A DNA stretch of 64,000 bases from Glycine soja (taxonomy: Eukaryota; Streptophyta; Magnoliopsida; Fabales; Fabaceae): NCBI RefSeq assembly GCF_004193775.1, contig NC_041004.1, positions 2,308,718-2,372,717 on the forward strand, given 5' to 3'. The first letter of the stretch is position 1. Each line of letters opens with the position of its first letter. The notes beneath the pieces were generated by a model. It was not told where the DNA came from. It saw only the letters and a program-made list of their open reading frames with translations, and made no database searches. Shown here in pieces: positions 1 through 10,475 of the stretch. The position numbers and the translations under genes are program-made.

Positions 1-181
1 GTTTCACATACATCCAATGCAACCCCATCGTATACTCACACCAATTTGTACCAAGAGGCATTCTATTTAACCTAACCACAAGAAAATTTATTTGAACAAA
101 ACACATTCTTTTATTCAACTTTTTTTTGCATCATTTTTCTCCAATTTTTTAGACTCATAAACATTTGGTGTTATTGAGGAT

Positions 182-2390
182 CAACTTCACCCATACTGGA
201 GTACCCCTATAGTAGAGCCTACCTCATTAATCCAACCAAATGAGCCTGAGTTTATATCAGATCCTGACTTTCCTAACGAAGAACTCGATCCTTTTAAAAA
301 GGATGAAGATGAAGTTTTACACAATCAACCCCAGGAAGATCATGAGGAAGAAGTTGAACTTGCTTTTTCAATAACAATTGTACCACCATACTATATGCCA
401 CCACATACATAATGTTGACCTTGAATATAATTTTGAAGATTATGAATACGATCATACATTGGATCACAAAGAAGTCAAACATTTGATGGGGATTCTCTTT
501 GAAGGGATGCATTTTCAAACAAAGTAAGATGTACAACATGCTTTGTAACAATAACATGTGAGCAAAAGATCTAACTACAAGACACAACTATCAAAACCAA
601 CAAAACTAATTGTCATTTCTGATGGTGATGGTTGTGCTTGGAGGTGTAGGGCATCATACATACTTGCAAGTAAGAAGTGAGAAATAAGAAAGCTTCGTGA
701 ACCCCATATATGTTCAAATCTAGCAATCTCACAAGATCATACAAAGTTGTCTTATCTGCTTATTAGTAAAAGCATCCACATGTTGATTGAAAATGTTCCA
801 TCAACTTCAGTGCCAACCTTGATAGCACACGTTAAAAGCACCAAAGGATACATTATTACGTATTGGAAAACATGGTCAGCAAAGCAAAAGGCCATTGAAA
901 ACATCTGCAACAACCGAAAAATATCATTCTATGATATATCAAGATTGTTGTAAGCTCTGTAGAAATTTCTTCCTGGTATGATCATGGAGAAGGAAACACT
1001 ACCAATGTCACCACAATAAGGTCAAATAGTAGAGGATTTCTTGAAATTTCATAATCTTTTTTGAAGTTTTAGACTATGTATCGATGAATTTTAATATTAC
1101 AAGCTCGTGGTTTAGATCGCTGGAACATTGTTGTATGATAAGTACAAAGGGACCTTGCTTGTGGTAGTTGCACAAGCTGACAATAATAAAATTCTTCCAA
1201 TAGTCTTTGTCGTTGTCGAGAGTGAAACATCGAAAACATGGTTCTTTTTCCTCAAAAATTTTGAAAGGCCTATCACCCCACAAGATGGTCTATGTTTGAT
1301 TTCAGACATGCATGATTCATTAAAAAGTGTTTACTTAAGACATGATAGCGGGTGGACAACACAAAATTATGTGCATGTGTTCTGCATTCGACATTTTGCA
1401 CTAAATTACATGAGGAGGTTCAAGAACAATGACATCAGAAAACTAATTATCAATGTGGGTGAGTGTCAAACTTCTTTCTCTTCATATAGTAAATATCACT
1501 TAATTTTGTATTATGAATAATAATTTAAATTGTTTTTTATAACTACTTAGCATATGCAAGGACAAAGTCTCTATTCAATCACTATTATAATACTTTGAGG
1601 GAGGAGACACAAGTTGAACTAGCAATTAATTGGCTCAGTGAGATTCCACGTGAAAAGTGAACTCTTGCATGGGATGGTGGCCAATGATGGGGATACATGA
1701 CCTCCAATCTCGTTGAGTCAATTAGTTTGATACTCAAGAAAACATGAAATATGTTAATATGTGTGCTGGTAAAATCAACCTATACAAGATGTAATGCATT
1801 GTTCAACCAAAGAGGGAAAGAAGTCGCATCAATGCAAGTTTATGGACAAATACTAAATAGTGCTATGGAAGACACACAAATTGTTCTTGAGTTCGATCGA
1901 TGTGGTGCATGGATCTTAGTCTAAGAGACAATTTACCTGAGAGAAGTTCGACCAGTAGGAATTTTGATTGTCAGGCTGGATGAAAGGTGGTGTGATTGTA
2001 ACAAATTCCAAAAACTACACATGCCTTGTTTTCATATTGTTGTTGCTTAAGCGTGCTCACCATGAGTATAGGAACTACATACATCCTGTGTATACGTTGG
2101 AAACTATCTCCAATGTGTACGTATAATTGTTTGGAGAATTGCATAGAGAAGCGTATTGATCACCATGTCGCGAGCCAAGAATTTGTTCCGAGCCAAAGAT
2201 GAAAAAAAATTATAAAGGTTGCCCTATCTTCTCTCGTATGCACATCAACATGAATATCTAAGAATTGGATCAACCAAAATAATGTTTAATGTATCGCATC
2301 TCAGACCATCCAAAAAACAAATGCTCCCACCATGTAGGCTCAAGCCAATAACATTAAGTTTATGTCATATTGTTTGTATTTTAAATTTTT
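182..2390 (+). pseudogene. Mutator-like (MULE) transposase remnant
   Basis: This is a decayed MULE-family DNA transposase read on the + strand. A zinc-binding-like N-terminal stretch (CAWRCRAS around 636-670) is broken by stops. The best-preserved part, about 1113-1461, reads GTLLYDKYKGTLL, later ISDMHDSL and a HVFCIRHFALNYM stretch, which is the order of the MULE catalytic domain. A GTGAGT donor near 1461 and a TTAG acceptor at 1547-1550 look like an original intron. Homology resumes with YARTKSLFNHYYN and LAINWLSEIP, and a SWIM-type zinc finger (WCDCNKF then MPCFH, about 1988-2036) closes it. Stops occur in the N-terminal part and again near 1658 and 1685. The residue before GT at the usual catalytic DGT is Ala, not Asp. 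The element is dead as a coding unit. I did not find its terminal inverted repeats; part of it may lie upstream of the window. Confidence 0.8.
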
Positions 2391-2399
2391 TTGTTGTAT

Positions 2400-3369
2400 T
2401 GTTTCAAATTTAAATATTTTTTTATCATTTGTAATTTTATATCTATTTTGTAATTTAAATATTTTTGTTCAATTCAGCTTATTGGTTAAATATACTTTTT
2501 GTTTAATTTCAATTATGTTGTTGATTAATTATGTATTTTAATAATCAAATAAAATAAAAATACAAAGGATTTAAAAACATATGCAAAATAATATTTTTGT
2601 TTAACAAAAAAGATAAATATAGACAACTATTAAAACAAAAAAAAAACATAATACAAAACAATTATTTAAAACAACGTAATTTATAAATTGGTCCTTGGGA
2701 ATCGATTTCTAAACTATGCCACAACAAAATATAAAATTGTGCAAGTAAGAAGTTGATTCTTCAGGAACCAATTTCTCATCTTTCACAGTGATTCGTATGA
2801 CTTAATGTAAATAAAAAAAGTTGTATTATTTATGTAATTTTTTATTTTTTAAGGTAAAAATATCCCATAAAATGTAATTTTTTTCATTGATTAAAAGAAA
2901 CAATTCATCCCTATATTTTGTTTAACCACTTTGGACGACTATATATGGTTCATATAATTACTCAAAATTTGGTTATTATAATTCACTCATTTAGATATTA
3001 ATCCGTCAGAAACTTATGCTTTAATAATTGAAAACTATAAGGATGAATGCTTATTAAAAAAAGAAAAAAAAATAGAACCAATATCATAATGAATAATAGA
3101 TAAGGCAGAGTAAAACCAAAATGAATAAAAAAATCATTATAATTAATATCTTAAAGTAGGGGCCAATATCTAAACAAGTGAAAAAATATAAAAATTGTTA
3201 TAAGAAATTAATTATAAAAACCAAATTCAGATAGAATTAAACTGTGGGGAATCAATATTTTTAATCTTTAATTTATTTCTAGTTAAGTTATTTCAACGAT
3301 CGGTTATAGATGAGATTCTTAACAACTAACAAGACACATCTCTTAAAAAAAAGACATATATATTCAATG

Positions 3370-3442
<73 letters not shown>

Positions 3443-5400
3443 TTTAACCTTTTAGATTCATCAAGAGAAAAAAATATAACTAATCCAAAAATTGATTGAA
3501 AAATAAATAAAATCTGATTTAGAATTATTTCTGTGAAAATACTTATATATTTTAACTTTAATTTCAATAAATTAATTATTTGTATGGAATTATTTAATTA
3601 TTCTATTGTATAATACATATGAACTAATGCTCAGTTGCCCGCTAGTGTGATTCTTTTATTAGACTCACTAATGTGATCATGTGAACTCAATTCGTCTGTT
3701 CTGATATATATACTTGTCTACTCAAGACAATAGAGAAAGAGAACAAAGACTTGCACTATACACAAATTTACATCATTGAGATGTTGGGGTATACAATCTA
3801 GAAGCCACACGTACGACTGAATCAAGATAATGGAAAATTATTAATTAGTTTACTTAATTTGTACTTAAAAATATTTTAATTTCTTACAAAATTTCTTTGA
3901 AAAAAAATAAAAATACTCATCACCGAACATGCACGCACTACCCTTTAAATCTCTTTGAGAACCAAAGCTAGCTGAGAAATTTTTAAGAGGATTTTTCCAA
4001 CTGAAACATATTGTGTTCTGATCTAAGACTTTTCTACGATTTAGAGTTATTTAACCAGCTAGGTATAAGAGTGCAATCTATCTTGCTCTTAAGTCTCGTG
4101 TGCTTTATATAGGCTCTCACTCAGGGTATGGTGTTATCATACTTTATTAACTTAATTATAGAATAAGATATATGACTGAGATATATACCGTTTCAGATAT
4201 AACAGAATATGATAAAATATTTATAATATATAACTGACTGAGATAAGATAAGATCTACCTACAATGTTTGAAGATTTACATAAACTATATATGAAAGAAA
4301 AGCATCTTTAATTCCCTTGGTTTACGTAATTGTGTCTCTGTGTGTGTGTCACTTGTAGTACTGTATGGGACTGCCTGAAAACAGTAGGCATGCAGACACT
4401 GTTGTGTAGCAATAACTATATATTGAGACTATAAGCAACCATGCAATGGCCCATTCTAATGAACAGAAGTAAATGCAGGGTTGGCACGTTGAATATCATG
4501 TTGAAAATGTCTTCTACCATAATTATCACAGCAATTTGATAACACCCCACGTGACTTTATCACTATTTCCTCTTTCAAGTTTGAAGATCCCACGGTAACA
4601 GTCACCACCTAACCGGTCTAACTTTTTAAACCCAAGGGGGAAACTTCTAAAATTCCAAAAAAAGTAGTACTATTAGTTAACTTTATTAGGTTAGTGTGGT
4701 ATCAACAAGATACAGCTAAGTTAGATAAATAGTAATTTAATTTTGATATAAGTAAAGATTTTTACACTATATCAATCAATTGAAAATTATTTTAAAATAT
4801 AATTTTAAAATAATTATTATAAAAATCATCAATTTTATATATACATGATCATTTACACTATTAATATTTTTTATATATACTTTAAATGGAAGTAATCTTT
4901 GATTATATTTTAACAAATATCTGTGTTAAGTTAGAGTTGAATTTTGATACATTGCAGTAAAGTTTTTTATATTATTAAAACAGGCGACTTTGATTTTAGT
5001 CACAATATCAAGGTATTTTAAGTATCATTAGGTTGCAATTATCTGCAACTTTTTACGACATAAAAAAGTATTATAAATTGAAATCTTGCCGTTAACTAAT
5101 GAAAATTTATTTGATATATAATTTTTAAAATAATTATTATAAAAGCGATAACTTTCATTTATATAATTATCTATAGTTAAACAGCAATTAAAAAGTATAT
5201 TCTGATTAAATTATCCCTTTAATATATTAAAAAAAAGGTTGGGTGGAGTAGTGTATTACTATAGTTTTGTTTCCACTCCTCATCTCTACGTTACCCACTA
5301 CCCAAGTTTGAGCATGATAGACTAACTAGGCAATCAAAGAGGCCAAGAAATTAAACAAAGAGAAGAAGCGTTTTTCTTCTTCACCATTCCCACCCCCTCT
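2400..5400. other. AT-rich intergenic DNA with microsatellite
   Basis: No coding region is supported. The stretch holds a weak 105-bp imperfect inverted repeat (about 2676-2780), a long (TA)n tract, and AT-rich spacer with repeated TTTTAAAATAATTATTATAAAA-like motifs near 4805 and 5118. A perfect G-box (CACGTG inside CCCCACGTGAC) lies near 4549, about 1.2 kb upstream of the LITTLE ZIPPER start codon. It could be a distal element, but nothing ties it to that gene. Confidence 0.6.
3370..3438. repeat. (TA)n microsatellite
   Basis: About 34 uninterrupted TA units. A simple-sequence repeat of this length is likely to vary between accessions. It accounts for the spurious Tyr-Ile repeat reading frame on the minus strand. 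Confidence 0.95.
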
Positions 5401-5582
5401 TTTCTTTTCTTCCTTCCTCTCATCTATTGCTGCCCTTTGTAATCATGATGACTCCAATGTCATCATTGCTCTCTCTCTCATGTGGCCACATACAAACACA
5501 AAATCACAGCTATATCGATCACTTTTCTAATTTCCCTTCTAGCTAGTTTCTTATATCAATTAGTTTTTCTCACTTATGTGCC

Positions 5583-5590
5583 TATATAAA
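5583..5590 (+). promoter_or_regulatory. TATA box of the LITTLE ZIPPER gene
   Basis: TATATAAA followed by CCCC lies about 150 bases upstream of the start codon, at a spacing that would give a 5' leader of roughly 110-130 bases. The region 5380-5480 upstream is CT-rich, as in many dicot core promoters. Inferred from sequence only. Confidence 0.6.
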
Positions 5591-5742
5591 CCCCTTCAAG
5601 TCCAATATAATGGTTGCGCCTCACTTTCACCCAACTTGGTTTCTCATTTAATTATTTCAACCTTAATCTATCTCTCAAGCTAGCAAGCTTGTACCCATAC
5701 TTCTTAATTTGAGAGACCCCAAAGAGAGAAATTAATTAAGGT

Positions 5743-6576
5743 ATGTGCTCTTTCTCTTCAGAACAGTCCTCACCATATGATGATCTTCCTCTTGTTCACC
5801 CTCCATGGCCATCCAAGAGACAGCCCCAGCACCTTCGGTTCAGCCTCCATAAAAGGTATACTTGTTTTGTAAATCGATCGCATCTTTTCTGTTTTTTCTT
5901 TCTTGTCTCTTCCAGATTTGTGTGTGCATGTTTTCTTTTGGGGGAATGACCCTCTCTCACTTTAATATTTCACATGGCAGTTTTGTGTTAACTCTTTCTT
6001 TATAAATATTCACAATTTTTAATAAGATCTCACCTATATATTTATATCTATGAAAAAGAGAAAAAAAAATACAATATTGACATATCATTTTAAAGGATTA
6101 CACATTCTTCTAAGTATTGTGATAGTTAAACATTGTTAATAATTTGGTATATGATGAGAAAAAAATATTATGCAATGATAATACAAAACAGTTTTTACAT
6201 TATAACGTAATTTAATGATAATTTATTATGTATGATAAAATTTATTAATTTTTATGATAATTATCTTAAAAGTTATATCAACGTTAATTTATTTTGTGTG
6301 TGTTATGTATTGATCCTTGATTGATGGTATTGGTACAGAAGGAGAGCACAATTGCAAGAAGCAAGACGGAGGAAAAGGATGATCATATTGAAGACTGAAA
6401 TAAAGATGAGAAACTTGAAGTTGTACATGGAGAACCAAAGCATCATAGAGGAGAATGAGAAGTTAAGGAAGCAAGCAGTGCTTCTTCACAAAGAGAATGA
6501 GGCCCTCTTATTTCAACTTCAAAAGAAGCTTTCCGAACAAAATAACAGCAAAACCAATCAAATAGCTGTTAGCTAG
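5743..6576 (+). CDS. ZPR: LITTLE ZIPPER (ZPR) protein, small leucine-zipper inhibitor of HD-ZIP III factors
   Basis: Two exons, 5743-5855 and 6339-6576, join through a GT-AG intron (AAAAG|GTATAC, GGTACAG|AAGG) to give 116 residues. The intron interrupts an Arg codon and restores the frame exactly. ZPR proteins are plant microproteins that pair with HD-ZIP III transcription factors through a leucine zipper, form dimers that cannot bind DNA, and so tune meristem and leaf polarity. Here a Ser/Pro-rich N-terminus (residues 1-30) is followed by a basic stretch (RRRAQLQEARRRKR, 38-51) and a zipper with heptad positions I59, L66, I73, L80, L87 and L94. There is no DNA-binding homeodomain, as expected. 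The N-terminal extension makes it longer than the shortest family members and nearer ZPR1/ZPR2 types. The start is the first ATG after the TATA box and heads the conserved-looking MCSFSSE. An HD-ZIP III-like site lies near 5439. The gene looks intact. Confidence 0.9.
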
Positions 6577-9500
6577 CTATAATACAGTTTATATGTTAAG
6601 GCCAAAAAGTAGGAAAAATGGAAGGGTCTGTCGGTGATTCTTCTTTATGTGGAGTTCTGATGAATCTTAAATATATGTCTTTCTTTTATATAATTTGTTT
6701 CTTAATTGGTCTGAGGTTAAATTAATTAATTTCTTGCAAGAGTTTAATTGTAAACCATTACAAGACAAGGAATGTAGTGTTGAGCAATGCTACTGTATTA
6801 GTTTTATTTTGTCAAATTCCTGTTGGATTTCCTGATTATATATATGCTCACAGTAAGAATATGATTTAAAAGAGAAAAATAGGTGTACATTACATTTTCA
6901 TTCTAACACAGTTAATTATGTTTGATAGATTTGTTTACTTTTAAGATGGTATTATGTTTGATAGATTTGTTTACTTTTAAGATAGTATTTTAAAAGTTTT
7001 ATTAACAACAAATTATGATTGAATGAGTATATAAAATTATTTTACACTTATCATATATGATCATTAAATTCTTTATAAAATGTAATAATTTGCACTGCTA
7101 ACATGTCTCTATGCCTATAAAAAATTTCCTTCTTTTCTTATGTCTGTATAACAGGAAGTTGGAAAAGAGGAAGTCAAGATTTTCAGCAGCAACCACATGC
7201 TAAAATCTGCACAAATTCATTGACCATATTACACATTTCAACATCGTTTTAGAAATTTTAAAGCTAGGAGAATATTATATTAAAAAATTTAATTTAATAT
7301 AACTCAAAAATTGTTATTTTATTTTTTTTCTTATCAATGATAAAATTATTTATCAAAAGTTTATAGTAAAATATTTTTAACATTTTTTCTTCTTAATATA
7401 TAAGAAGATGGTAAAGTATTATTCTATCTATCTTTTAATTTAGTTAATCCAAATAAGTTTGAGTAATTAATATTGGAAAACTAGTTTAGCAATACAATTA
7501 TAGTTAGAAATATTGTCAATAATATATGCTTGTGTGTATTTGAAAATGAATGCAATCTTTTAATAATTTCAGTGGAGTATGAATTTTTTTTTTTTGTTAA
7601 CACTTCTTACGGTGTCTTTATTTAAAAAAAAAATACTAAATCAATATTTTCAATATAATAATACTCACTTTAATGTTAATAAAAAATATATATTTTCAAT
7701 TCATTATCGTACAAAGTTTTTAATTTTTAAGATTCAAATAAAAAATTAAATGTGATTTTATATTTTAAAATTGTTCAAAATCCAGTTTTAACTAGAAGAA
7801 ATAAATTTATATAATATGTATACAAGATAATCAATACAAAAAGATTCTTCAATTAAAATGTGAGATTTTATCACTAGCATCTGGATCAAAATATCATTTT
7901 TTTACAACAAAATATCAGTTTTTGAACAAAATATCATTTTTAAGGAGGAAGTAAATGTAAAATAGATGCAAAACTATTTTTCTTTATTTGTTAAAAAATA
8001 AACAACAATAGTATAAAAAAAATAAAAATAAACAACTAAAATCAAGAAGAATTTAATTCTTTTAGGCTTAAGCAAAAAGAAAATAATAAATTTATGAAAA
8101 AAAAATATTTGTTATCGAACCAATTCGTCTGTCTTGAAAAAACAATAAACAATTTTTTTATGTATCGAATTATGGGTCTTAATTTAAAAAATGTAAAATT
8201 TATCACAAATATACTAAAAAAAAAGTTCATGTTAATAAGAATTTTTTTATAAATATATTACAAGAACAAGAGATAAAAAAATAACAGAAAAAAGAAAAAA
8301 ATAATTATAATTTAATTGTTCGTGAAAACATTTTATCCACTAGATGTCATAGAGAATTGAGAATTTCAATTTGTTTAAATCCAAATAATATAAATAGTAT
8401 GCATAGAAATACAATATTTTATAATTAAAATAAAGTCTAAAATTGTTTTCCACTTATACTTAAATGATTTACAACAATATTTATACAAATATTGAAATTA
8501 CTTAATCTTATTTACAAAAACAATAACAAATAACATGCCATGTCATAATTATTAATAATTTCTAAAATGTATGTATTTTTTGAAGTTTTAAATAATTCAA
8601 GACCTAAATCAACTGTTTTATTGGCCTTATAATTAGCATGGCCTTAAAACTGGCTTAGATAAAAAAACAAAAAAAAAAAACATGTTTATTAAAGTTAGAA
8701 TAACTGAATAAGAAACAGAAAGAAAAAGGAAAGTTATCCAAAAAAAAAGAAAAGAAAAAGAAAAACATTATCCATCATGTTTGTAATAAGCTAGGGACTA
8801 GTTAGTTAACATAGTTACACAAATACAAATAAGTGTACGGATAATCACAAGTTTGGACTTTTGATTAAGTTCCAATGACAACTGCATGAGTAGGTTTAGT
8901 AATTGACTAATGGTCAAAACCTGTGATATATTAGTGAGAGATGTCAACACACTCTGTTTTTTTTTTTCCAACGTATTTTAGATCGATAGGAGAATTTCTT
9001 GAATCCTATTAAACAAATTAAGTTTACTATATATTATTTAATAAAAACATATGAAATTGATCTAATAATAAAATGTGTTACTAACGTTTTTTCATTGACA
9101 AATAAACATTTCCGAACTAAAAAGCGGCGATGCCAATTTATATATAACACATGGCAATAAATAATATTTTTATTTTTATTTTTTTTGTCATTTAAAATCT
9201 TTTTGGTACTCGACATTTGTAGATACGTGAGACAACTGTAGTGCAAAAGTTAGATTAATAACTAATTATATGTATAATCGATTATAATTAAAATTAACTT
9301 TTCTTTCAGTAAGTTTGCTGAAAATAGTTTTTCATGATAAAATTTTATTCAAAAAATAGCTGAAATCTCAAATATAATTTGTCCCATACATGTTTTACCA
9401 CTAATTATTAGATCGAATGATAATTACATTTTTTTACAGAAGATAATTACATATTTATTATTTCAAGTATCTTTATACTTTCTTATTATATCAAATCATA

Positions 9501-10470
9501 CTAAAACTGTAATCTGATTTCATATTTTTTTTATTAATAGTGATAGTTGTAAAAGATATACTCCTGTTATTATTAATATTTTTTTTTATTAGTAATTAGC
9601 AATATATTTTTTTATTTCATTGTTAACATTTTTATTATTGTTATGTCAAATGATATTCTCATGTAATCCTGTTTGTGTCCAGATTTTGCCCTGTGTTGAA
9701 ATCTGGCCATATGTTTCTTAAATAATATTCAATTTTGTCTTTCAAAAAAAGTATTAATGTCTTAATTTCAGGAATAAAAGTATATTAACTATAAAATAAA
9801 TTTTACTTTCGTAAAATTTGAATTAGATATTCTTTTTTTTAAGATCAGACATTCTTTTTTTTAGACGTTAAGAAATCATGTAACTATAAAAAGGAAAAAG
9901 AAATAATGTAACAATCTCATATTCAATAAATTATAAATTAATATATAAAAATTTGAAAAATATATAAAATTTAGAGACTGTTACATAAACGATTTTAAAA
10001 TTAAAATTTAATATTATTCACTTACTCCAAATTGATTGTAAAAAGAATAACTAAAGTAAAGTCTGAACAAAAAATAACTAAAATAAAGTGACACCAAGGT
10101 AAAAAAACTCCACTTGCTCACCTACCTTCTGTCTTCAATTTTTTTCTTTTTTTTGTTACAACCCGTCTTCAATATTCATCAGCAGATTTTGACTTCTGCA
10201 CTTGAATTAGTGTGTGTTATTTGTGTCTAATTTATATTTGACAATTTTTAAACAATTAAAATTCATAAGCAGCTATAAGTTGAAACTATTTTGAAACAAG
10301 TAATTGCCACCATATAATTGAGACATGAAGAGAATTCAAATCCTGCTTTACTTTTACTTGAACTGGCTATGGCCCATGATCTGGTATTTGAACTTTAACA
10401 AGCCTTAAAATGAAAACAAAAGCCAACAACAGAAAGTGTAACTTGAAATAAGACTTGAAGAAGATAAAAT
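6577..10470. other. AT-rich intergenic DNA, no gene seen
   Basis: Contains the ZPR 3' untranslated region at its start, a 35-bp tandem duplication at 6916-6986, and otherwise long A/T-rich spacer with poly-A and poly-T runs. Reading frames here are short, compositionally biased (Phe, Ile, Lys, Asn) and match no family I recognise. Confidence 0.6.
6916..6986. repeat. 35-bp tandem duplication
   Basis: A unit beginning ATTATGTTTGATAGATTTG and ending TTTTAAGATGGT or TTTTAAGATAGT is present twice in a row with one visible difference. It lies about 340 bases past the ZPR stop codon. Confidence 0.9.
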
Positions 10471-10475
10471 CTAGA

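Noticed and set aside
3370..3567. Frame with a long Tyr-Ile repeat.
   Set aside because: Translation of the (TA)n microsatellite.
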